Origin: Alphaproteobacteria bacterium
Lineage (GTDB): Bacteria > Pseudomonadota > Alphaproteobacteria > UBA9219
Assembly: GCA_028716765.1 (NCBI GenBank)
Contig: JAQUPC010000004.1
Location: 1 to 38,074, forward strand
DNA length: 38,074 bases
Direction: 5' to 3'
Part shown: positions 18,510-25,493 of the stretch, piece by piece
How positions within the stretch are numbered: the stretch's first letter is position 1
Layout: each line of letters opens with the position of its first letter
Made by a program: the position numbers and the translations under genes
Notes under the pieces: model-generated
Seen by the model: only the letters and a program-made list of their open reading frames with translations
Told to the model about the DNA's origin: nothing
Database searches by the model: none

Positions 18510-20408
18510 TCATTGAACCTCTGGTTTTCTTAAAGGTTCGTTGCGAACGATATTTCCTCGCCGCGCAAGCTCAGCCAAGCTGCCCTCAATGTTTTCTTTG
18601 GCCTGTTGGCCATAACGTTCAGAGAAATACGGGGTATAAAACAGACGTTCGGCATCAAGGCTTTGTAAAAACATCGCCCGCCCTTTCGTAAACCTTAGCA
18701 GCATAGGGAGCAAGACAGAGTACATGTCACTAATCCAAGCGGCTTGAGGTACATGGCCATATTCATAGCGGATGCCTTCATCGTAGATTGCGAAAACTTT
18801 CGGCGGCCGTCCCAAAATCGACATGTCAAGATCGACGAAAAGCATCTCGTCATTCGTGACGGGCTCAAACCCTGCTTTTCCGTACTGTGTCACGAGTATC
18901 AGTCTGCGGGCGCGCTCGATTAGGCCCTCGTCAAGCCCCCATTTACGGGCATGCTCCGCCATAAGGTCGGCGCTGCGCTCTTCACTGGTTTTCACCCCTT
19001 CCGGCAGCGGCACCCTTGTGTCGTACACGGCATCGTGAAACACCCAGGCCAGCATAAAGGCGTCCGGATCCTCGATCTGATCCGCAATATCCGGAATAAT
19101 ATTCAACCCGTCCACGACATGAGACAGGGCGTGATAACGCCGTTCATCGCCGCCATAGAGTTTCCGTACAATATCGTAGGCCTGTTCCGGTTCCGCGACG
19201 CCGAGCCGTTTGAAAAAGCCGGTCATGCGAAGCTCGCCGAAAATGTCGATTTGCTTCAGCATCCCGTCAAAGGCGGCGCGAAAATCCCGGTCGGTCAGCT
19301 GACCGTTGTTCTCAAGAACCTGAACCGAACCATAATCCGCTGCGGCAATGGCTTGCCGGGTTATGGCGATCTTCTTTTCCGTCGTGAATTGGCTCGCGGC
19401 GCGCCGCAAGACCTGCTCCGGGGTTAAGTCGGCGCGTTTTTCAAGCCGCGCGGTACGCGTCGCGAGATCGGCATCTGCCACAAGAACGTTGTGGTTCACG
19501 AGGTTCGTCCATTTTGCCTCGGCAAGAAGCGCGGAATCCATCAACAGAATCCCTTTGCGCCGATTCAGGTTCTTGCGGAGCCTCAGCAAAACGCGCCCGC
19601 GCATCATGGCGTTGAACTTCGCCATCTTCTTCGGGCTCTTGAACAGCAGGGGGCCAAGCATGGACCTCTCGATCGACCCGTCCCCGTTCACGAGTTTACG
19701 GCCGAACGTTTTTCCGATCTCCCGGCGCAACAAGACATAATCGGCTTCCGGGCGGGAACCAAGAATATCATGCGGGATAAGGTCCATATCTTCATAGTGC
19801 AGAGGAATGCAAAGTTCGTTCGCTATTTCCCTGAATTTTCCGGCGACATAGCCCTTTCCGGCTCCGCTCATGCCCGTAAGACCATAAGGATATTGTCTTT
19901 CCCGTCGCGCCTGAAGCTGGGCGACCGTGCTTGCGGGCGCCATACCCTCGACGTCCCCTTGTTCGCGCATAACGGCTTTGACAAGGCTGGAACTGATGAA
20001 TTCCTTACCGGAAGCGGCGGGAAGATAGAAGGTCACGCCCTTGTGCTTGTCTTCCCACGCTCTTCTTGCGTTATGCCATTCGGCATAACGTTCCATGCCG
20101 ATCTGCGCTTCGTACTCGCTCCCGCCGCGCAGGCCCCGCACAAGAACATGGGCCCGTTGTTCCTGAAGAAAATCAGTAAAAAGCCCCGAGAAAGACAAGA
20201 CGCGAACGTTGGGAAGATGACGAACGACGTGCCGCGCATTGGTTTCAAGTTCGGCGAGGGAGAATTCCCTATCCTTTTTGTCCGGGTTGACGCCGATGCC
20301 GACGATGACGTCGTCGAAAATTCCGGCCTGTTTTTCAACGGCGTCAAGATGGCCGTTTGTAAATCCGTTAAAGCTTCCTAAATAGGCGGCGGTCTTGTGC
20401 TTGGGCAT
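18510..20408 (-). CDS. Three-domain fusion: CoaD-like adenylyltransferase, CoaE-like kinase, HD phosphohydrolase
   Basis: Residues 1-165 match phosphopantetheine adenylyltransferase (CoaD): GSFNGFTNGH at 11-20 (TNGH nucleotidyltransferase motif), RGLR at 91-94, and ISSS at 138-141. Residues 173-370 match dephospho-CoA kinase (CoaE): P-loop GLTGMSGAGKG at 176-186, IERSMLGPLLF, LLMDSALLAEAKW, and a late VLENNG. Residues 395-620 match COG4339-type HD phosphohydrolases: YHALSH at 425-430, FHD at 457-459, VDLDMSILG at 525-533 and IRYEY. The first two domains would carry out the last two steps of CoA synthesis, as in eukaryotic CoA synthase; the HD substrate is unknown. The P-loop ends GKG rather than GKS/T. 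GAAGGTG precedes the ATG at 20408. The frame is unbroken, so this is a true fusion. It may be a second copy beside separate coaD and coaE. Confidence 0.85.
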   Translation of the reverse strand: MPKHKTAAYLGSFNGFTNGHLDAVEKQAGIFDDVIVGIGVNPDKKDREFSLAELETNARHVVRHLPNVRVLSFSGLFTDFLQEQRAHVLVRGLRGGSEYEAQIGMERYAEWHNARRAWEDKHKGVTFYLPAASGKEFISSSLVKAVMREQGDVEGMAPASTVAQLQARRERQYPYGLTGMSGAGKGYVAGKFREIANELCIPLHYEDMDLIPHDILGSRPEADYVLLRREIGKTFGRKLVNGDGSIERSMLGPLLFKSPKKMAKFNAMMRGRVLLRLRKNLNRRKGILLMDSALLAEAKWTNLVNHNVLVADADLATRTARLEKRADLTPEQVLRRAASQFTTEKKIAITRQAIAAADYGSVQVLENNGQLTDRDFRAAFDGMLKQIDIFGELRMTGFFKRLGVAEPEQAYDIVRKLYGGDERRYHALSHVVDGLNIIPDIADQIEDPDAFMLAWVFHDAVYDTRVPLPEGVKTSEERSADLMAEHARKWGLDEGLIERARRLILVTQYGKAGFEPVTNDEMLFVDLDMSILGRPPKVFAIYDEGIRYEYGHVPQAAWISDMYSVLLPMLLRFTKGRAMFLQSLDAERLFYTPYFSERYGQQAKENIEGSLAELARRGNIVRNEPLRKPEVQ

Positions 20409-20514
20409 GGCACACCTTCATTTAAATAGACACAGCAATGACGATTATTGATGGCACCATTTTCAGGAAGCCTCAATTTTATTTTTCCCAAATGGTTTTA
20501 TGGTTAATGGGAAA

Positions 20515-20937
20515 TCACTTGCCCTTCGTGACCGGCTCAACCGAGAAGCGGGCCACGGTCAAACCGCCCGCGTTGGAGCCGCTCACATCGAGACGCAGAC
20601 GTTCGTTATCCCGCTCATACGTGCGGGCATCGATGGCCTCCCAACCCAATTGCGGAAGAGCCTTCTGATAATACTGATATACCGTATCGATATCGATCAT
20701 GCCCGTGGCCGTCGTCTGCGCGATCCGGCCTGGTCCGGCGATAAAAAGAACGTCCTTGTCCTCCTGCTCCGCCAACCCCGGCATCAAGGGAAGATCGTCG
20801 ATGACCTTCGTAAACCGGGTGCCGGACTTTGGTGCCGCCGCATAGCTTTTGTTGATGTTGGAATCGGCTCCGATCGCAGACGTTGCGAACACGGCAGCCA
20901 AACATGCAAGGAGAAAAACTTTGGAAAAATTGGTCAT
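20515..20937 (-). CDS. Small exported protein of unknown function
   Basis: A 140-residue product with a clear signal peptide (residues 1-23, FLLACLAAVFATSAIGA) followed by a compact domain of about 100 residues. Visible stretches are DDLPLMPGL, VLFIAGPGRIAQTTATG, VYQYYQKALPQLGWEAI and YERDNERLRLDV. The pattern, with a predicted strand-helix order and a Tyr-rich YYQKALPQLGW helix, recalls small periplasmic proteins of unknown role encoded near mutM in alphaproteobacteria, but I do not recognise a named family. It lies between the CoaD-CoaE-HD gene and mutM, all on the minus strand, and is separated from mutM by the palindromic element at 21018-21138. Confidence 0.75.
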   Translation of the reverse strand: MTNFSKVFLLACLAAVFATSAIGADSNINKSYAAAPKSGTRFTKVIDDLPLMPGLAEQEDKDVLFIAGPGRIAQTTATGMIDIDTVYQYYQKALPQLGWEAIDARTYERDNERLRLDVSGSNAGGLTVARFSVEPVTKGK

Positions 20938-21017
20938 GAGTCGAAACTAACGTAACAAAAGCGTTCTGACAACCACCAGAGGTCTTCATAAATATTCTTT
21001 TATTTGCACCATTTAGC

Positions 21018-21138
21018 CGTCATTGCGAGCGCCCAAAGGGCGCGAAGCAATCCAAAATTCGGAAGTCGCCGACAATCTTAATTTATACTGGATCGCCACG
21101 CCTGCCTCTCGCAGACGAGCGGCAGGCTCGCGATGACG
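21018..21138. repeat. Dispersed palindromic element, CGTCATTGCGAGC type
   Basis: The ends are inverted: CGTCATTGCGAGC (21018-21030) against GCTCGCGATGACG (21126-21138), 12 of 13 positions matching. Inside, GCGAAGCAATCCA faces TGGATCGCCACG. This end sequence is the one found on short palindromic repeats dispersed in Rickettsiales and other alphaproteobacteria. It lies between mutM and the exported protein gene and ends two bases from the mutM stop. No transposase is present, so it would be a non-autonomous element; as RNA it can form a long hairpin and may act as a terminator. Confidence 0.8.
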
Positions 21139-21140
21139 CG

Positions 21141-21989
21141 CTAAAGCTGCTTTCGCGGACAATAAAAAGTCGAGCGTCCGCCTTGGGTAATCCGCCTGAT
21201 TCCGCCGGTTTTTTTCACGTCGCACGCGCAACCGGGACAAGACTCTCCTTCGCGCCCATAGACGGCGAAATGATTCTGGAAAGACCCGCGGCTGCCGTCC
21301 GATTGCACATAATCGCGCAGGCTCGATCCTCCAGCCTTGATGGCCATGCGCAAAACCTTGCGTATGGCGGGAACAAGCTTCTCGATCTGCGCGCCGGGGC
21401 AGGCTCCCGCGCGCCGCTTGGGACTGATGCCCGCATAAAACAGGGCTTCGCACGCATAGATATTCCCGAGCCCGGCTATCAACCGCTGGTCCATCAGCGC
21501 CGCCTTGATGCTCGTTTTCTTGCCGCGCAGTTTTTCTTTCAACCACGCCGGGGTTAATCCCGGCCCAAGCGGCTCGACGCCGAGATGGCGCAACAGTTTA
21601 TGCCGGGCAAGTTCTTCTTTCGGAACCAGATCGCAGAGCCCGAAGCGGCGCGGGTCGTTGAAGCGCAGAACCCGTTTTCCGCCGTCCGCGAAATGAAAAA
21701 TCACATGATCGTGCCTGGCGGGCGGCGCGCCGTCATCTTTCCCCAAGACCAGCCGTCCCGACATGCCAAGGTGGATCAGCAAAATCTCGTCTTTATCCAG
21801 TTCGGCAAGTATGTATTTAGCGCGGCGCGCAATTCCGAGAATCCTGCGCCCTTCCAGACGGGCGGCAAACCGCCGGGGCAGCGGAAAACGCATGTCTTTG
21901 CGGCGTTGTTCGGCCCTTGCTATGCGCTTGCCTTTCAAGGCTTTGGCGAGTCCCCGGCAGGCTATTTCGACTTCAGGCAGTTCAGGCAT
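21141..21989 (-). CDS. mutM: Formamidopyrimidine-DNA glycosylase with an altered zinc finger
   Basis: MutM/Fpg removes 8-oxoguanine and formamidopyrimidines from DNA. The 282-residue product begins MPELPEVE, giving the catalytic Pro2 and Glu3, and has the conserved Lys58 (RAKYI), the HLGMSGRL segment, the NDPRRFG loop, and the helix-two-turn-helix region LMDQRLIAGLGNIYA. The C-terminal zinc finger is unusual: C251 and C254 form the first pair, but the second pair reads FYCPRKQ, so only C277 remains and Lys280 stands where the fourth Cys is expected. The gap between the pairs is also longer than the usual 16 residues. The base sequence clearly reads AAG at this codon. Activity may be kept, changed or lost. 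Confidence 0.95.
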   Translation of the reverse strand: MPELPEVEIACRGLAKALKGKRIARAEQRRKDMRFPLPRRFAARLEGRRILGIARRAKYILAELDKDEILLIHLGMSGRLVLGKDDGAPPARHDHVIFHFADGGKRVLRFNDPRRFGLCDLVPKEELARHKLLRHLGVEPLGPGLTPAWLKEKLRGKKTSIKAALMDQRLIAGLGNIYACEALFYAGISPKRRAGACPGAQIEKLVPAIRKVLRMAIKAGGSSLRDYVQSDGSRGSFQNHFAVYGREGESCPGCACDVKKTGGIRRITQGGRSTFYCPRKQL

Positions 21990-22136
21990 GGGAAATTGAT
22001 AAGAAAAAACGGCGGTTATTCAACCGTAACACGCCTGTCCGCCGCGAAACAGGCACTTCGCCTCCCGCCGAATTCCCGCTTTCTCCCGTGAAAAACCGCG
22101 GCTATAGTGGCTCATTCCTGCTCTAAACGGTGAAAA

Positions 22137-22463
22137 ATGATGCGCTTCTTCCTATGGATATTGACCTTGGCAATCGTGCTGATCGCCCTTGCCTTCACGG
22201 TCGAGAATAGCGGCAGCGTGACGCTGAGCCTGTGGCCGTTCAATGTTGCCCTGACGATGCCGCTTCCGGTCCTGCTGTTCGGCTTCCTGTTCGCAGGCCT
22301 GCTTCTAGGCAGCTTCCTCACCTGGATTGGCTCATTCCGCTATCTCTGGCAAATCCGCCGCTTGAGGCATGATCTTGAAGCTTTGCATAAAAAGCTGGAG
22401 AGTCCCCCCTCCGCGCCTACCCGCCGCCTTTGCCTGCCTCGTTTATTCCGGAGCAAATCATGA
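22137..22463 (+). CDS. lapA: LapA/DUF1049-domain small membrane protein
   Basis: The 108-residue product has two membrane segments (residues about 4-24 and 42-64), separated by the short NSGSVTLSLWPF stretch typical of the LapA (YciS) domain, and a cytoplasmic coiled-coil tail (LWQIRRLRHDLEALHKKL). In E. coli LapA works with LapB to control LpxC and so lipopolysaccharide synthesis; the same role here is inferred. No lapB gene follows. The tail ends in a basic RLFRSKS. The stop overlaps the pyrF start (ATGA), and the ATG pair at 22137/22140 leaves three bases of uncertainty. Alphaproteobacteria often place this gene before pyrF. Confidence 0.85.
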   Translation: MMRFFLWILTLAIVLIALAFTVENSGSVTLSLWPFNVALTMPLPVLLFGFLFAGLLLGSFLTWIGSFRYLWQIRRLRHDLEALHKKLESPPSAPTRRLCLPRLFRSKS

Positions 22464-23161
22464 CCATGACGAACCCCGTTTTTTGCGCCCTCGATACGCC
22501 CGACGTCGAAACGGCCCGCGATCTGGCCCTTAAAGTCAAAAATAACGTCGGCGGGCTTAAGCTTGGGCTTGAGTTTTTCATGGCCAACGGCAATTCCGGA
22601 TATGGACGGATTGCCGATCTGGGCTTGCCTATCTTTCTCGACGTCAAGCTGCACGACATTCCCAACACCGTTCAGGGAGCCGTGAACTCCCTTCTGCCGC
22701 TGAAGCCCGGCTTTATAACCATTCATGCTTCGGGCGGCCCGGCCATGATGCGCGCCGCAGCCGACACCGCGGCACAGGCGGGCGCCGCAAGGCCGAAATT
22801 GCTTGGCGTGACGGTGCTCACCAGCCTCGACTCCGGCGATCTAAAAGAAGTCGGGCAATCGGCGGATGTGGTTCAGCAGGTGCAGCGCCTTGCCCTTCTC
22901 GCGAAAGCCAACGGATTGGACGGCGTTATCTGCTCGCCCGCCGAAATCGCCATGCTTCGCGAAGCCTGCGGCCCCGATTTCATTCTTATGGTGCCGGGCA
23001 TACGCCCTGCATGGTCGGCCAAAAACGACCAGAAGCGCATCATGACGCCCAAGGAAGCCCTTAATGCGGGGGCCACCTATCTCGTCATCGGGCGTCCGAT
23101 CCGCCACGCCGACGATCCCGCCGGCGCCGCCCGCCGCATAACGGAGGAAATCGCGGCGTGA
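22460..23161 (+). CDS. pyrF: Orotidine 5'-phosphate decarboxylase
   Basis: PyrF makes UMP from OMP, the last step of de novo pyrimidine synthesis. The 233-residue product carries the catalytic motif LDVKLHDIPNTV at residues 60-71 (D61, K63, D66) and the phosphate-gripping MVPGIRP and LVIGRPI segments of the TIM barrel. The start at 22460 is set by the four-base overlap with the lapA-like gene; the longer frame from 22430 would sit inside that gene. The stop overlaps the GTG start of trpF (GTGA). This lapA-pyrF-trpF run is a common alphaproteobacterial order. Confidence 0.96.
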   Translation: MTMTNPVFCALDTPDVETARDLALKVKNNVGGLKLGLEFFMANGNSGYGRIADLGLPIFLDVKLHDIPNTVQGAVNSLLPLKPGFITIHASGGPAMMRAAADTAAQAGAARPKLLGVTVLTSLDSGDLKEVGQSADVVQQVQRLALLAKANGLDGVICSPAEIAMLREACGPDFILMVPGIRPAWSAKNDQKRIMTPKEALNAGATYLVIGRPIRHADDPAGAARRITEEIAA

Positions 23162-23793
23162 GCGTTAGAGTCAAAATCTGCGGCATTCAGGACGAAACGG
23201 CGTTGAACGCAGCGGCGCAAGGCGGCGCCTCGTACGCGGGTTTTGTTTTCGAATCCGCCTCGCGGCGGTACATTTCGCCGGAACAAGCCGGCCTTTTGAT
23301 AAGGCAGGTTCCGGGACGCCTACAAGCCGTCGGCCTGTTCGTCGATCCGGATGACGAAGAATTGCGCGCCGTTACCGGCCTCGCCTCCCTCGGCATGATC
23401 CAGCTGCACGGCCTTGAAACGCCGGAGCGGGTGGCCGCCGTGCGCGCGCTCACCCATCTTCCGGTTATGAAGGCCATGCACATCGCCGCGCCGGAAGATT
23501 TCGCGTCCGTGCCCGCCTACGAGGCCGTGGCGGACATGCTGTTGTTCGACACAAAAACCGGCCCCAAACCGACCGGCGGCACGGGCCTTTCGTTCAATTG
23601 GGAACTTTTAAAGGGGCGGGAGTTCACTAAACCCTGGATGTTGGCGGGCGGCATCAACATCAACAACCTTGCCGAAGCCGCTACCATAACCGGCGCGCGC
23701 ATTGTCGATCTCTCCTCCGGCGTCGAAGACGCAACGGGCCGAAAAGACCCGGAGAAGATTCGTGCGTTATTAAAGCTGGCAATGCTCTGGTAA
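23158..23793 (+). CDS. trpF: Phosphoribosylanthranilate isomerase
   Basis: TrpF isomerises phosphoribosylanthranilate in tryptophan synthesis. The 211-residue product starts at a GTG overlapping the pyrF stop and reads VRVKICGIQDE, with the conserved catalytic Cys at residue 8. It continues with the typical YAGFVFESASRRYISPEQA, LIQLHG-like MIQLHGLETPE, FDTKTG and LAGGIN motifs and the late DLSSGVED (catalytic Asp is in the FDT segment). In most alphaproteobacteria trpB and trpA follow; here the neighbour is an unknown gene on the other strand, so the trp run is broken. The last 24 bases overlap the 3' end of that convergent gene. Confidence 0.96.
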   Translation: MSVRVKICGIQDETALNAAAQGGASYAGFVFESASRRYISPEQAGLLIRQVPGRLQAVGLFVDPDDEELRAVTGLASLGMIQLHGLETPERVAAVRALTHLPVMKAMHIAAPEDFASVPAYEAVADMLLFDTKTGPKPTGGTGLSFNWELLKGREFTKPWMLAGGININNLAEAATITGARIVDLSSGVEDATGRKDPEKIRALLKLAMLW

Positions 23794-24339
23794 AGTCTGC
23801 TTATCAGCAGCACCCCCTGCCGGAGAGACCGTATGTTCCGGCCTTTGCGGAGAAGAAATATTCAGCCACGGGAAGCTTTCCACTGGCATGAAACGCCAAC
23901 TGTTATTGCCCTCATCTAAAACTATATATTCACGTTCTCCGTTTCCATTTCTGCCTCCAAGGAAACCGATCACATGTCCCCCCCGGACGCAATACTCGAA
24001 TTGCGCGGACATATCGGCCAGCACCGTTTCCACAGTCGTGCCTTTAGAAGTAATAGGACTAATCTCCGTTTCCCACTCCTCCCGGCCTGTTTTCATTCGA
24101 TAATATACATTACCCAATGTTGCCCCTGTGCTAAGGAGATCCTCAGGGACTAAGGAATACTTCTTGGTGCCGCAGACTATAACCATGCCGCCGCCAAAAC
24201 ATTTGTTTATCGACTGAAGGATGGTGTTGTTGAATGGGCTCAGTTCAATCGGGACGACGAGATTATTTTGCAAATCGAAATACACGCCGTTCTCGCGCAA
24301 CTGTCGTGTTTCTCGCTTTTTCCTTGCTTGTATTCCCAT
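23770..24339 (-). CDS. Unknown protein, paralogue of the neighbouring gene at 24483-24944
   Basis: The 189-residue product starts at 24339, where AAGGAG lies eight bases upstream; the longer frame to 24438 has no such support. It begins with a basic segment (MGIQARKKRETRQ). From about residue 90 it carries a domain that aligns with the next gene upstream: a T-x-E-x-V helix, a C-x2-GG turn, a strand pair, and F-x-P-[VI] near the end (WRFMPVESFPW). No signal peptide or membrane segment. Codon use is more A/T-rich than in pyrF and trpF, which suggests acquisition. Its 3' end overlaps trpF by 24 bases on the opposite strand, an arrangement that would produce antisense RNA. Function unknown. Confidence 0.65.
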   Translation of the reverse strand: MGIQARKKRETRQLRENGVYFDLQNNLVVPIELSPFNNTILQSINKCFGGGMVIVCGTKKYSLVPEDLLSTGATLGNVYYRMKTGREEWETEISPITSKGTTVETVLADMSAQFEYCVRGGHVIGFLGGRNGNGEREYIVLDEGNNSWRFMPVESFPWLNISSPQRPEHTVSPAGGAADKQTLPEHCQL

Positions 24340-24482
24340 CTTTAATCTCCTTTTTTTGCAATAACTAAAATATGCCTTATCTTGTATCATGCGGTTCGTG
24401 AAAGTAAAAGAAACATCATGCAACATATTGATAAACAATGGCTGATTTCAAAGCGATGAGAATTAGAAATTCAGCGCCTTGC

Positions 24483-24944
24483 TTAGGCTGGCTGCGGAAT
24501 TACATTGAGTATCAAGTGCCCGGACCTCCTGGGATTGGGTCCGCCGTTCAATGAATAAACGATCCTTGGCACCAAGGGAATCGGGCGGAACGTCAGGCTC
24601 CCGTTTTCCCGCCCTACCACGAATTGATGCTGCTTCCTCTCGCGATCGACAAGAAGAAGCGCGTCTCCTGTTTTAAGGCAGTTCTCGGTAATTCCTTTGA
24701 TGACTTTTGCGACCGCCTCATCGGGGGTTTTTCCCGATGCCGCCAAACACAAGACCGCGCACCCATTATATAAGACTTTGGCAAAATCAAGATAGTAAGG
24801 GTTTTCCTGCCGGTCGTCATGCACATAAACGATTCTGAGTCCGGATGGGCCGGCCAGATCATTCAATCTTTCAAGCAAGGCTCGTGAACTTTCTGTTTGA
24901 AAAGGTATGTCGGCGATTTTCTTGTTGTAGCTGCGTACTTGCAT
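24483..24944 (-). CDS. Unknown protein, paralogue of the gene at 23770-24339
   Basis: A 153-residue soluble product starting MQVRSYNKK, with AAGGAA before the ATG. Its second half (SGKTPDEAVAKVIKGITENC, then KTGDALLLVDRE, then LTFRPIPLVP) aligns by pattern with the second half of the gene downstream: a helix starting T-x(2)-E, a Cys, a Gly turn, a charged hairpin, and F-x-P-[IV]-x(3)-P. The first half (LNDLAGPSGLRIVYVHDD) is not shared. I do not recognise the family. It belongs to a minus-strand run of three genes (25277 to 23770) with gaps of 51 and 143 bases, a likely operon. Confidence 0.65.
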   Translation of the reverse strand: MQVRSYNKKIADIPFQTESSRALLERLNDLAGPSGLRIVYVHDDRQENPYYLDFAKVLYNGCAVLCLAASGKTPDEAVAKVIKGITENCLKTGDALLLVDRERKQHQFVVGRENGSLTFRPIPLVPRIVYSLNGGPNPRRSGHLILNVIPQPA

Positions 24945-24995
24945 GGCTTGTTTCCTTGAAAAAGAGTTGTTTCGTCTATCCGCAAATTGAAAAAA

Positions 24996-25277
24996 TTACT
25001 TTGGCTCCGGAACAAGACCGGTGTGATGGGCCTTTCGCCCGCGTCTTTCCGCTGTCTTCCTCCACGCGCCCACAACACACAGCGCCGCCGCACCTACTCC
25101 AACGGCCGTCCCTACAAATGCCAGAGCGCCTGTCGTATCGACGGCGGCATCCGCAAAAACCTGCGATACAATGTGATAAAGGCTTACGCCCCCGACGGTC
25201 AAAGAAGCAAGGCCAACGGTAATTTCCGTTTTTGCCAGATCCCACAATCTTCTTGTTTCTTTACGGTTTGAGAACAT
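24996..25277 (-). CDS. Small two-helix membrane protein of unknown function
   Basis: About 93 residues from the ATG at 25277 (MFSNRKETRRLWDL). Two hydrophobic segments (VGLASLTVGGVSLYHIV and ALAFVGTAVGVGAAALCVVG) are joined by a short loop, with a basic C-terminal tail (WRKTAERRGRKAHH). An in-frame start at 25313 is possible; neither has a strong ribosome site. It would be the first gene of the minus-strand run with the two unknown paralogues. Function unknown. Confidence 0.5.
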   Translation of the reverse strand: MFSNRKETRRLWDLAKTEITVGLASLTVGGVSLYHIVSQVFADAAVDTTGALAFVGTAVGVGAAALCVVGAWRKTAERRGRKAHHTGLVPEPK

Positions 25278-25341
25278 TGGATCGTCACACTTACATACCG
25301 AAAAAATACACATTTATTTCTCCACGCAAAACTTTAAAATC

Positions 25342-25372
25342 ATGTGTCGCGATGCGCACGGATCGCGCACAT
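25342..25372 (-). terminator. Possible terminator of the MscS-type channel gene
   Basis: ATGTGTCGCGAT (25342-25353) and ATCGCGCACAT (25362-25372) pair over 11 bases with a single bulged base. Read on the minus strand the hairpin is followed by an A/T-rich stretch with two short T runs. It lies about 120 bases past the channel stop at 25494 and before the next minus-strand gene. The T tract is interrupted, so the call is uncertain. Confidence 0.4.
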
Positions 25373-25493
25373 CTTTGTTAGGCGATTTTTCAATAACTTT
25401 CCGGTAATTTCAAGAAATTCCTCATGGCCGTTTTTAACCATATTTGGCTTTAGGATCCGGCCTGCGGCGCGGATAAGGCGGGTCAATCTCCGC

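Noticed and set aside
18502..18518. Inverted repeat TTCAAT/ATTGAA between the cysQ-like and CoaD-CoaE-HD genes as a terminator
   Set aside because: Only six A/T-rich pairs and no T run on either side.
19491..20381. 296-residue plus-strand frame opposite the CoaD-CoaE-HD gene
   Set aside because: No recognisable domain; the minus strand has three clear domains.
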